Assembly: GCA_964487605.1 (NCBI GenBank)
Contig: CAZARU010000001.1
Coordinates: forward strand, 1 to 64,000
Source: JAJDAH01 sp964487605
Lineage (GTDB): Bacteria; Myxococcota_A; Polyangia; Polyangiales; Polyangiaceae
Direction: 5' to 3'
DNA: 64,000 bases
The translations under genes and the position numbers were made by a program. This document shows, one piece after another, positions 50,028-57,899 of the stretch. The notes below the pieces were generated by a model. The model was given only the letters and a program-made list of their open reading frames with translations. It was not told the origin of the DNA and made no database searches. How positions within the stretch are numbered: position 1 is the first letter of the stretch; each line of letters opens with the position of its first letter.

Positions 50028-51514
50028 GGACAGGGCAGCTCCACCTTGACCGCGACCCTGTGGCAAGGCACTCCGACCGGGGTCGTCCCCAGCCGGCAAT
50101 CGGTGCGGTGCTCGATGTCGCCGCCATTCTGGCCCAAGTTGTCCGCCCCCCAACACCAGACCTCCCCGCTCATGGTCAGCGCACACGTGCCCTCGCCGCC
50201 GGTCACGACCTGGAGCGCGGGAGGCAGCCCATCGACGCGGTTCGGGCAGGGCAACCAGCCCCCGGTCGACGCATCTCTGCAGCTGGACGGAAGCGGGTAG
50301 GGGGACCCGCCGCGTTGGCCATACTCATTGCGTCCGACGCACCAGACGGAGCCGTCGGTCTTCACCACGCATCCGTGTCCGCCGTAGTCGCTCATCGAGG
50401 CGACGTCGGTCCCGAAGGTCGCATACGGCTGTGGCGTGGCCCAGTCGCCGCAGCCGGTCCAGATCCACAGCCGCCCACCCGCGGTGCGGAACACGTGACC
50501 GATGATCGGAGCATCATCCCAATAGTCGACCTTGGCGAACTCGGCGATCTCGACGACCGGCCCGTCGAAGCCGCACACCTGATACGGGGCGCGGGCGGGC
50601 CGAGGGCTCTGATCGCCTTGGCACCACGCGGATCCCCAGCACCAGACGGTTCCGTCCTGCCGCAGCCCACAGACCTGACTCGAGAACGCGACGGCCGTGA
50701 AGTCACCTCCTAAACCGGCGACGGGGCGTGGCGTCGGGTTCGGGTCCTCGTCGTCGTACGCTCCCCAGTACCAGACCATTCCATCTTCGTGGACAGCGTA
50801 GATCCTCCCGTACCCCAGCTCGATCGCCGTGACGCCTTCGCTCATCCCCTCGACTCGGACGGGGCGCGTCCGGTCCTCCGTGGTCCCGTCACCAAGCTGG
50901 CCTCTAGAATTCGCCCCCCAGCACCGCATCTCGCCCGTCGTCGCGCGCGCGCAGGTGTAGCTCCCACCGACCTCCACGTCCGCGGCGCTCCAGCCGCGCG
51001 CGAGCACGGGACTGGGAGCCGGCACGAAACGGTCGCCGCGCCGATAGCCTGGCTTGCTCGGTCCGACAACGCCGAGCGTGCCGTCCGTATCGTCGCCCCA
51101 GCACCACGTGCTGCCGTCTGCTCGCACGGCGCACACGTGGGAATATCGCGACACGTCCACCGCGCACTGCGGCCGCGCGATGCACGCGCCGGCGTGACAC
51201 AACGGTGTGTCTCCCGCGCACTGCGGCAGCTCGCGCCAGACGCCGTCACGGCCGCACCCGAGGGGGATGTCTCCGAAGCAGTCCCTGTCGCCAGGCTCGC
51301 ACGGCTCGAAGCCAGTTTCGGTGCACGCGCCGTGGGTGGCTCCATCCGGGGGAGCGTCACCGTCGGTTGCGGCGCCGTCGTTGCCGCTCGTGCCTGCGCC
51401 GCCGCCCGCTGCTGCGTCGCCACCCGCGCCCGTGTCGCCGCCAGGCGGATGGCACGCAGAGGCGGAGAGCGCGAGGGCGAGGGCGGGGACGGTGAAGGTG
51501 GTGTTGCGGATCAC
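50024..51514 (-). CDS. RCC1-repeat lipoprotein, array copy D
   Basis: 496 residues from GTG 51514, which overlaps the stop of the propeller-like gene upstream (GTGA). The signal peptide is VIRNTTFTVPALALALSASAC; linker, Cys segment and blades follow. It is the first copy in transcription order and the most diverged at its C-terminal half: some blades have lost cysteines (IYAVHEDGMVWYWGAYDDED) and one has an insertion (EIAEFAKVDYWDDAPIIGHV). Its 5' half is shared with copy B by conversion. Predicted to be lipidated and exported. Confidence 0.87.
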   Translation of the reverse strand: MIRNTTFTVPALALALSASACHPPGGDTGAGGDAAAGGGAGTSGNDGAATDGDAPPDGATHGACTETGFEPCEPGDRDCFGDIPLGCGRDGVWRELPQCAGDTPLCHAGACIARPQCAVDVSRYSHVCAVRADGSTWCWGDDTDGTLGVVGPSKPGYRRGDRFVPAPSPVLARGWSAADVEVGGSYTCARATTGEMRCWGANSRGQLGDGTTEDRTRPVRVEGMSEGVTAIELGYGRIYAVHEDGMVWYWGAYDDEDPNPTPRPVAGLGGDFTAVAFSSQVCGLRQDGTVWCWGSAWCQGDQSPRPARAPYQVCGFDGPVVEIAEFAKVDYWDDAPIIGHVFRTAGGRLWIWTGCGDWATPQPYATFGTDVASMSDYGGHGCVVKTDGSVWCVGRNEYGQRGGSPYPLPSSCRDASTGGWLPCPNRVDGLPPALQVVTGGEGTCALTMSGEVWCWGADNLGQNGGDIEHRTDCRLGTTPVGVPCHRVAVKVELPCP

Positions 51515-53580
51515 GGGCCGGTCCACGTCACGCCGATGTCTGGGAGGGAGGAGTGGAGCAGGGGCTCGGGCAGCTTGGCGAGATCGATGAGGATCGTCTT
51601 CGGGAGGTAGCCATCGATGTCTTCCGGCTCCGGGATCAGTCCCGTGGTCGTGTTGCAGGCGTAGGTCGCGACCAACCACCCCGCCCTGCGGAACGCCGGC
51701 TGCTCCGTGACCGCGTAGCAGTTGAAACCGAGCTTCCGTTCGGGAAAGGCGTAGACCAACGCCGGAGGGTCCTGCCACGGCCCGTCCAGGTGCGTCGCGG
51801 CCTGCAGGACGATCTGGCCGGCGAGCCACGGGTCGCGAACGACGAGCCAGCGGCGCAGGCTGGGATGCCACTCGGGATAGAAGCTCGTCCCGACGATGGC
51901 CACGACCTTGACGCCGGAGACCTGCTCGAGGCCTCGCCGATAGGCGGGCAGATCGATGGTGGCGCGACCGCCGCTTACCGCGAGGGCCCCGAGCGCGACG
52001 GCATCGAGCTTGGACAGCGCGGTGGCGGACGGCAGCGCCGCGTAGGGCTTCCAGGTGCCGTCCGGCGAGAGAAACTGCAGCGACGACTGCAGGCCGGGCG
52101 GCGCGCTGCTGCCGCCGCGGTCCAGGGCCGATGACGGCAGGCGGAACAGGACGGCCATGTTGCCCACGAGCTTCAGGTAGGGGATGGCCGGGCCGAGGAT
52201 CCGGTGGAGCGAAGGCCGGAACCCGTGGCGCAGCATCCCGAACAGGTACACGAAGCGATCGTCCGGGACCCCGGCGAGGTCGCGGTGCGCGACCATGCTG
52301 AGGTCGGGGCCCGCCGCCTTCGCTCCCGCGTTCGCCTCTCCGAGCGCGAGCCACGAGTAGGTCGTTCGCCACTCGCGAGGGTCGTCGAGGGGATTCGCGA
52401 CGCTGGCGATGAAGTAGTCGAGCATCCTCCAGCAGAAGGGCACGTTCTTCGTGTTCTCGGCCGGCGTGCACAGCCGCGTGCGCTGGAGCAGCACGTGGAG
52501 CCGACCGCGCAGGTAGCAGCCGTCCATGGGCCACAGGCGCGGATTCGCGCCCTCGAGGTTCTCCTGTGAACCGTCGCTGCCGGGCGTCTCGAAGAACGGC
52601 CGCGCGCCGTTGGTTGGGTCCGGCATGTCCTCCGGTGGTGGGGGAGGAACCACGGGGTACCGATACTCGATGGCATAGCGCGGCTTGCCGCCCGCTGGCG
52701 TCAAGCACCGCCCGATGCCGATGCTGTTGCCGATGAACGCGTAATTCCATAGGTTGCTCGGGACGGGGTAGACCGCGGTGTCCCCGAACAGGTGGACGTG
52801 CGTCCCGTTGCGCAGGTCGATGGAACGGCCGCCGTCCGCGCCCAGCCACTTCGGTGCGCTGGCGGGCGCGCTGGCGTTGAGTGGCACGAAGGTCGCTTCG
52901 GAAGTGCACTCGACCCGTTCCCCGGGGAGGTCGGGTGCGGCCCCGTCGTCGACGGTCACCGGCGGCGGAGGTCCCAGCGTGACCCGCTTCGTCAACTTCG
53001 CCGCGGGACCGAGGCACGGGACGCACGGGGGTCGGGCGGGCTGCGACGAGCCGCCGGGACGCCGAACCCACGGCCCCCATGGTGGCTCGAGCGGGACGTC
53101 CGGACCGCCGTCGGCGGGCCTGTCGAGACCGCGCAGCGCGACGACCGTCGGTTTGGCCAGCGCGGCCTCGAGCTGCGCGAGCGCCTCGGCGGCGCGTGCG
53201 GCCGCGGGAGAACCGAGCCGCGTTGGGGGCGCGAGCTGACCGGCCGCGTCACGGCCGGGGCCAGGGGCGGAGCCGTCCCCGCACGCCTCCGCGAACACCG
53301 CCCGCTCGAGCGCCGCGAACTCCTCCGCCGTCGCGCGTCGCCCCGGCGGCGGGAGGTCGCCGTTCGCGCACGCGCAGTAGAGCGCCTCGAACAAGCCGTC
53401 GCACGCGCAGCGCTCGCACCCGGTGCAGTCGTCGCACGCGGGACCGTACACGTGCTCCTCGAGGGAACGGAGAGCGTCCGCGGTCAGGCTCGTCTGGGTC
53501 GGAACCGCCGCGTAGCGGATCGACGCGGTCGTGCCGGTGAGAGCCTCCACGGAGGCGATCTTCAGCGGCTCGTCCCTCAT
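51511..53580 (-). CDS. propeller-like protein with N-terminal Cys module
   Basis: 689 residues from ATG 53580 (GTG 53592 is also possible). Residues about 1-105 form an N-terminal module with SLEEHVYGPACDDCTGCERC, then ACDGLFEALYCACANG (nine cysteines, metal-binding or disulfide) and RRATAEEFAALERAVFAEA. The same module, without cysteines, begins the divergent protein at 55417. A Pro-rich linker follows. Residues about 230-689 resemble five-bladed propellers of the DUF4185 type: GTHVHLFGDTAVYPVPSNLW, NSIGIGRCL, DDRFVYLFGMLRHGFRP. No signal peptide is visible. It is coupled to RCC1 copy D by a GTGA overlap. Confidence 0.72.
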   Translation of the reverse strand: MRDEPLKIASVEALTGTTASIRYAAVPTQTSLTADALRSLEEHVYGPACDDCTGCERCACDGLFEALYCACANGDLPPPGRRATAEEFAALERAVFAEACGDGSAPGPGRDAAGQLAPPTRLGSPAAARAAEALAQLEAALAKPTVVALRGLDRPADGGPDVPLEPPWGPWVRRPGGSSQPARPPCVPCLGPAAKLTKRVTLGPPPPVTVDDGAAPDLPGERVECTSEATFVPLNASAPASAPKWLGADGGRSIDLRNGTHVHLFGDTAVYPVPSNLWNYAFIGNSIGIGRCLTPAGGKPRYAIEYRYPVVPPPPPEDMPDPTNGARPFFETPGSDGSQENLEGANPRLWPMDGCYLRGRLHVLLQRTRLCTPAENTKNVPFCWRMLDYFIASVANPLDDPREWRTTYSWLALGEANAGAKAAGPDLSMVAHRDLAGVPDDRFVYLFGMLRHGFRPSLHRILGPAIPYLKLVGNMAVLFRLPSSALDRGGSSAPPGLQSSLQFLSPDGTWKPYAALPSATALSKLDAVALGALAVSGGRATIDLPAYRRGLEQVSGVKVVAIVGTSFYPEWHPSLRRWLVVRDPWLAGQIVLQAATHLDGPWQDPPALVYAFPERKLGFNCYAVTEQPAFRRAGWLVATYACNTTTGLIPEPEDIDGYLPKTILIDLAKLPEPLLHSSLPDIGVTWTGP

Positions 53581-53661
53581 GGCCCCTGTCACCAGTGTTG
53601 CGCGGACGCGTGGTCGCGTCCAGGTGGCCGCGTCACCTCCGCGGCCCTCATCGCCCCGCGC

Positions 53662-54045
53662 TCACCCGCCGACCTCGCCACGTCCGGTCGCCCAGATGCG
53701 AACGTGGGCCTTGGGCGTCGTTCCGGCGAGCGTCACCTCGAGCCGCTGCAAGCCCGAGCCCTGGTTCGCGCCGCTGTCGAGGCCCACGGTGAGGGGCACG
53801 GGGACGGCGCTGATGCTGACCCCGTTGATCTCGGCAGTGCCGTTCTTGTTGCGCCAGTGGATGCCGTCGGGCCCCTCCTGAAAGCGCACCGTGAGCGTCG
53901 GTGTCGTGCCACTGACGGTGTCGACCACCGCGGCGAGCTCGACCTTCTCGGTGGAAGCGAGCTGTCCGTTGAAGCTCGGATCGGAGTAGACGGCGGCCGT
54001 GCCCTCGATCATCTCGTCGAACACCAGCGTGTGATAGGCGCGCAT
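53662..54045 (-). CDS. small beta-sandwich protein, virion-like, paralogue 1
   Basis: 127 residues from ATG 54045, with GGAAAG upstream. It is closely related to the 125-residue protein at 54815: both start MR-x-(F/Y)-HTLVF-(N/D)-E, contain VDTVSGTTPTLTVR or TDTVSGTTPTLTVR, QEGPD and W-x-NK, and end AHVRIWATGR or AHVRIWVTGR. The GTTPTLTVRFQEGPDGIHW pattern resembles decoration or tail-associated beta-sandwich proteins of phages. No signal peptide. It lies 45 bp after the 99-residue gene and 81 bp before the propeller-like gene. Confidence 0.72.
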   Translation of the reverse strand: MRAYHTLVFDEMIEGTAAVYSDPSFNGQLASTEKVELAAVVDTVSGTTPTLTVRFQEGPDGIHWRNKNGTAEINGVSISAVPVPLTVGLDSGANQGSGLQRLEVTLAGTTPKAHVRIWATGRGEVGG

Positions 54046-54090
54046 GATCTGCTTTCCTTTTCTCGGGGTACGACTGCCCCCGTCGTTTCT

Positions 54091-54390
54091 TCAGTTCGCG
54101 TGAATGGAGAAGATGCCCGAGGCCGCCACGCCGAGGATGTGAACCGTCGTCACCGGGCGGCCCTGATAGACGAAGGTCGAGTCTGGCCCCATGCGATAGT
54201 CGCCCGTGGTCGCCGCGGTCGCGAAGTTGATGTACGCGCCGCTGCCCCCGATGACGCTGATGACGACCCGCATCTTCGGGTTGCCCCCGAGGATGATCTC
54301 CTGGGACGTCAGCGTCAGCGCGGCGTTCGTTCCGAAGAAGGCCGTCGGGTCGTCGTCTCCCGGATATGCACCGTAGTCGGCTAGAGCCAT
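54091..54390 (-). CDS. small virion-like beta protein
   Basis: 99 residues from ATG 54390, with AAGGGGG upstream; its start overlaps the preceding gene's stop by ten bases. The C-terminal two thirds (VVISVIGGSGAYINFATAAT, GPDSTFVYQGRPVTTVHILG, AASGIFSIHAN) match a pattern I associate with small phage structural proteins, in which a value is made of G-x-AYVxF, a GP-(D/G)-S turn and a final ASG-x-FS strand. No signal peptide. It sits between two members of the HTLVF group, so it is likely part of the same assembly. Confidence 0.7.
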   Translation of the reverse strand: MALADYGAYPGDDDPTAFFGTNAALTLTSQEIILGGNPKMRVVISVIGGSGAYINFATAATTGDYRMGPDSTFVYQGRPVTTVHILGVAASGIFSIHAN

Positions 54391-54818
54391 GGCGCCCCCT
54401 TGGCCTTCCCACCGCCGGCGGCCTTGACGGCGCGGACGCCGAACGCGCGCCCGGTGGCGAAGATCCGGATGCGTGCCTTCCCGAAGGACTCCGTGAGGGA
54501 GACGCGCAGGCGCACGAGCGCGAGGCTCGGCTTGGTCCCCGCGTCCCGGAACACCCGCGCATCGACCAGGCCTACCGCGAGGGCGCGGTTCTGGTCGGGC
54601 ACGTTGGTGAGGCCGTTCTTGGGGAGCCAGAGGACGTTGTCGGCGCTCTCCTCGATCAACAAGTCGTAGCTGAAGCCGGAACCTTCCACTTGATCCGCGA
54701 CGACCAGGAGCGCGAGCTGGTCTGCGGCGCCGAGCAGGTCGTTGTAGGTGGAGTTCGAGTAGCGCGGCGGCGTGCCTTCGTTGCGCTCGTCGTACGCCAG
54801 GAAGTTGAAGACCCTCAT
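54381..54818 (-). CDS. small beta-sandwich protein, virion-like, paralogue 2
   Basis: 145 residues from ATG 54818, overlapping the upstream stop (ATGA) and preceded by GGAG. It is a diverged member of the same group: MRVFNFLAYDERNEGTPPRY, ALLVVADQVEGSGFSYDLLI, LVRLRVSLTESFGKARIRIF and ATGR near the end, followed by a Gly/Lys/Ala tail. It keeps the strand order of the other two but differs in the loops, as if adapted to another position in a complex. No signal peptide. Confidence 0.7.
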   Translation of the reverse strand: MRVFNFLAYDERNEGTPPRYSNSTYNDLLGAADQLALLVVADQVEGSGFSYDLLIEESADNVLWLPKNGLTNVPDQNRALAVGLVDARVFRDAGTKPSLALVRLRVSLTESFGKARIRIFATGRAFGVRAVKAAGGGKAKGAPWL

Positions 54819-55192
54819 GAGTCGCTCCGTCCGGTGACCCAGATGCGCACGTGTGCGCGTGGGTTCGTGCCGCCGAGGCTCACGCTCAGGCGAACGAATC
54901 CGTTCGACGGTACCGCGCCGCTGTCGCGTCCTACCGCCGTCGTGACGGCGGTAGGCGACAGCGCAACGGCGTTGATTTCCGCCGTAGCCGCCTTGTTCGA
55001 CCACTGGATCTGATCGGGCCCCTCCTGAATGCGCACCGTGAGGGTCGGTGTCGTGCCGCTGACGGTGTCGGTGACGGCGAAGATGGAGAGTTCGTCGGCG
55101 CTGGCGAGAACGTCGTCGAGTTCGCTCTCCGTGAAGAGCGTGGCGGTGCTCTCGAGCGTCTCGTTGAACACGAGCGTGTGAAATGTCCTCAT
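54815..55192 (-). CDS. small beta-sandwich protein, virion-like, paralogue 3
   Basis: 125 residues from ATG 55192, with GGGGAG six bases upstream; this is the first gene of the minus-strand unit. Sequence: MRTFHTLVFNETLESTATLF, TDTVSGTTPTLTVRIQEGPD, RLSVSLGGTNPRAHVRIWVT, GRSDS. Close to the 127-residue paralogue. The length and strand pattern fit a single immunoglobulin-like or jelly-roll domain. No capsid, portal or terminase gene is nearby, so this is not a prophage but may be an exapted module. Confidence 0.72.
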   Translation of the reverse strand: MRTFHTLVFNETLESTATLFTESELDDVLASADELSIFAVTDTVSGTTPTLTVRIQEGPDQIQWSNKAATAEINAVALSPTAVTTAVGRDSGAVPSNGFVRLSVSLGGTNPRAHVRIWVTGRSDS

Positions 55193-55416
55193 CGCTCCCC
55201 ACGCATCGACATTCCCCGATCGCAATTCGCGAAGTTACCCCCCCCGAAGTCAAGCAAAAAATTTTCTTCGTGCGATTGCGCCACGTCCGGCGTCTTGCGC
55301 GCGCGTGTGCAGCGGTTCATGCTCGGAGTCGCATCACGCGGGAGGGTTCGCGCCGTGCGATCGTTTCGTCGTTCGATCATTCGTTCGTATCGTCGGCTCC
55401 GCGTCCAGGTTGGACG
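55193..55416. promoter_or_regulatory. divergent promoter region of the candidate surface system
   Basis: This 224-bp spacer separates the minus-strand unit (55192 down to 45653) from the plus-strand unit (55417-58316). It contains the most AT-rich patch I noticed in this region, near 55245-55270 (CAAGCAAAAAATTTTCTTCG), in an otherwise very GC-rich sequence. That is where promoters for both units would be expected. I could not identify exact -35/-10 boxes. Also present is a short run of ATTCGTTCGATC-like repeats near 55365-55390. Confidence 0.4.
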
Positions 55417-57045
55417 ATGAGCACGACGACGAAACTCGGGACACTCGCGGTCTCGGAGAGCGTAACGGTCACGTCTTCGCAAGTCGAAGGCGGCGCGACC
55501 GCCGTCGCATCGCTCGGTGGCGAAGTCACGGTGCGCGCCTTCTCCGCCGACGTCATCGCGACCTCGCTGCCACCGCCTGAGGCGTCGGAGCTGCGCTGCC
55601 TCGAAGCGTCGGTCTACGGGTCGAGCACCGGCGCGCCGTACGAGCCGCCGCCGCCGCACCGGGTGCTGACTGCCGCTGAGGTCGCCGCGCTCGAGCACGC
55701 GCTCTTCTCCGCGCCGCGGAGGCGGTGCCCGTCCCCCGACGCCGGCGCGGAGCGCGTCGCAACGCCTCGGGTGACCGCGGCGAAGGCGTCGGCCGGCACG
55801 GTCGGCAAGGTGGGCGGCCATGGCGCGCGGCCCGGCGCGGGGATGTTCGGGGCGGTGCGGCTTCTGAAGGGCGGTTCGGCTTGGGGAACCGACGACGCCC
55901 TCGGGCCGAGCCCATACCCTCCGAAGTGGGCGCCGCCGTCGTATCCGGTGGGGACCTGGGGCCGGATAGGCTCCGACCCGAGCGGGCCCCGGGAGGGCGA
56001 GCGGGCGCCGCCGCTGCCGCCGCTGGTGCTCGGCACGCTGACGAGGGACTGGCCGGCCTCGCCGCTGGTTCCGATCGGCGCGTGGCCGTCGGCGGAGGAC
56101 GGGCGCCGGGTCCGGCACGCCCACTTCCCTACGCCCGTGATGGACGACATCGAGCGGATCCAGGGCGTAGCGCACGACGCCGCGCACTGGTACTTCGCGA
56201 CGACGACGGCGATCCTGAAGTATCCGCTCACGGCCGACCTCACGGGCCCGGATACTCAGCCGTTGGCGCGCGTGGGGCTCGCGCCGCTCCAGAGCTGGGG
56301 CCCCGAGTCCTCTCTGCTCAATCACTTCAACGACCTCGACGTCCACGACGGCCACGTTTACGTGACGGTGACGGACAACAACCAGGGGAGGTCCGGGCAG
56401 TACCGGTCGCCGGCCGTGCTCGCGCTCCTCGACGCACGGACGCTCCGACTCGTCGCCGTGTACCCGTTCCCCGACAAGGTGGGGAGCGCGGCGCCCAAAG
56501 TCGTCTCATCGGCGTGGGTAGCCGTTCAACCGCGCACGGGGCTCATCTACACGTCCGCCTTCGCTCTCGAGACCGTGGACGTGTACGAGCTCACGGGGAC
56601 GCCGCGCCGCCTGGTGCTTCGCGCGACGATCCTGCCACGGCGCCTGATTCGGGTAGCGGGCTCCGGCCCCGCCGAGGTGCGCGGCGCGATCCCGCGGCTC
56701 ACCGCCGTGCAGGGTGGAGCCTTCTCGAAGTCAGGGAAGCTGTACCTCTCCCTCGACGCCGCTGCGACGGAGGACTGGAACGGTGCGACGGTCACGGTCG
56801 CCGGTGGCCTGTACGGCTTCGACGTGACCGACGGTGCCGTGCGCCAGTATCGCGTGTACGCTCGTTCCCGGCAGGGTGACGAAGCGGAGGGCCTCACGGT
56901 GCGCGACCTCCGGCGCTGGGTGCCGCCGAGCTTCGGGAAGGACCTCGGGGTCCTGCACCTCACGTCTCGCCGCGGTGGATCGTCGGGCTACACCGACCTG
57001 TGGCACTACGGGTTCGCCAACCCCGACGATGCGGACCTGCTGTGA
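55417..57045 (+). CDS. propeller-like protein sharing the N-terminal module
   Basis: 542 residues from ATG 55417; the upstream extension to 55183 covers the promoter region. Residues about 45-90 (RCLEASVYGSSTGAPYEPPP, HRVLTAAEVAALEHALFSA) align with the N-terminal module of the minus-strand protein at 51511-53580. The C-terminal two thirds form a propeller-like domain: DIERIQGVAHDAAHWYFATT, FNDLDVHDGHVYVTVTDNNQ, VAVQPRTGLIYTSAFALETV, GAFSKSGKLYLSLDAA. No signal peptide is visible. The stop overlaps the next gene (GTGA), linking it to three Cys-rich lipoproteins. Confidence 0.75.
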   Translation: MSTTTKLGTLAVSESVTVTSSQVEGGATAVASLGGEVTVRAFSADVIATSLPPPEASELRCLEASVYGSSTGAPYEPPPPHRVLTAAEVAALEHALFSAPRRRCPSPDAGAERVATPRVTAAKASAGTVGKVGGHGARPGAGMFGAVRLLKGGSAWGTDDALGPSPYPPKWAPPSYPVGTWGRIGSDPSGPREGERAPPLPPLVLGTLTRDWPASPLVPIGAWPSAEDGRRVRHAHFPTPVMDDIERIQGVAHDAAHWYFATTTAILKYPLTADLTGPDTQPLARVGLAPLQSWGPESSLLNHFNDLDVHDGHVYVTVTDNNQGRSGQYRSPAVLALLDARTLRLVAVYPFPDKVGSAAPKVVSSAWVAVQPRTGLIYTSAFALETVDVYELTGTPRRLVLRATILPRRLIRVAGSGPAEVRGAIPRLTAVQGGAFSKSGKLYLSLDAAATEDWNGATVTVAGGLYGFDVTDGAVRQYRVYARSRQGDEAEGLTVRDLRRWVPPSFGKDLGVLHLTSRRGGSSGYTDLWHYGFANPDDADLL

Positions 57046-57476
57046 GGGGGTGGGTCGCCGGGGCCGCCCTCTGGGTCGCCGCGTGCTCCGGGGAAGAGGA
57101 GCCTGCGTGCGACGTGCCGCTCGGGCGCTTCGACGACATCGAGGGAGTGTGCGCGAGCCTGTGCGCGAAGGCCGCGCAGGCCGGAGTGCCCCCCGAGCTC
57201 TGGTCGCTGTCGCTCGACGCGTGCGAAGGGCGTTGTTTCGACGGCTGCGTGACGGCGAGCAAGCGTTGCTGCAACCAACGCGCGCACATCGTGTGCCTGG
57301 AGCATCTTCCGCCTGCCACGTCGTTCGGAGGGGACCCGTTGATCGAGCCCCCGAACGGAGTCTCCTACCCCTGCAGGTCCATGGACCCGCCGCCGGACCC
57401 GTGGAAGTACAATCCGGGGTTCTGGTCCACCCTCGAGGGGTGCAACAACATCTTCGACTGCATCGAGGACGACTGA
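57042..57476 (+). CDS. small Cys-rich lipoprotein, paralogue 1 of 3
   Basis: 144 residues from GTG 57042. The signal peptide ends ALWVAACSG. Twelve further cysteines follow, with CASLCAKAAQAGVPPELW, CEGRCFDGCVTASKRCC and PNGVSYPC. The spacing C-x3-C ... C-x3-C-x3-C ... C-x-L ... PNG-x3-C recurs in the next two genes, so the three are tandem paralogues. It is translationally coupled to the propeller-like protein. Exported lipoprotein of unknown function. Confidence 0.8.
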   Translation: MRGWVAGAALWVAACSGEEEPACDVPLGRFDDIEGVCASLCAKAAQAGVPPELWSLSLDACEGRCFDGCVTASKRCCNQRAHIVCLEHLPPATSFGGDPLIEPPNGVSYPCRSMDPPPDPWKYNPGFWSTLEGCNNIFDCIEDD

Positions 57477-57479
57477 AGG

Positions 57480-57896
57480 ATGCGCGTGTTCCTAGCGTGG
57501 TTCGTGACAGGGAGCTACGTGCTCGCTGCGTGCGAGGCTTCGCCGGAGCACTCTTCCGAATGTGACGATGGCGACCCGCGTCCGACGTTCGTGGTGTGCA
57601 ACGACGTGTGCATTCGCATCGCGGACGAAGTCGGCGACTTGCCTTCGAGCTGTACGACTCGTTGTCACAACCTCTGCGTCGAGGTCATGGAGCTCATCGA
57701 CGGCTGTGCCGGCCGCGAGCGACTCCGGTGCATCGAGACGAGCCCGGTCGCGACGAACTACGAGGCAGCCACGCTGGGCGCGGAGATACCGAACGGCACG
57801 GCCTACGTGTGCCTGCAGCGCGAAGACAGGCTGTGGGTGAAGGGTTGCCCCGGGCTGTCGAAGCGCTTCGGTGCGCTGGACGTGCCGGAGGAGTGA
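57480..57896 (+). CDS. small Cys-rich lipoprotein, paralogue 2 of 3
   Basis: 138 residues from ATG 57480, three bases after the previous stop. The signal peptide ends GSYVLAACEA. The mature part has CNDVCIRIADEVGDLP, CTTRCHNLCVEVMELIDGC, RCIETSP and PNGTAYVC, the same cysteine spacing as its two neighbours. It ends acidic (LDVPEE). Same inferred location and unknown function. Confidence 0.8.
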   Translation: MRVFLAWFVTGSYVLAACEASPEHSSECDDGDPRPTFVVCNDVCIRIADEVGDLPSSCTTRCHNLCVEVMELIDGCAGRERLRCIETSPVATNYEAATLGAEIPNGTAYVCLQREDRLWVKGCPGLSKRFGALDVPEE

Positions 57897-57899
57897 GAC

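Noticed and set aside
53662..55192. Prophage or tailocin
   Set aside because: Only small virion-like beta proteins are present; there is no terminase, portal, capsid, baseplate, sheath, tail-tube or lysis gene within the window.
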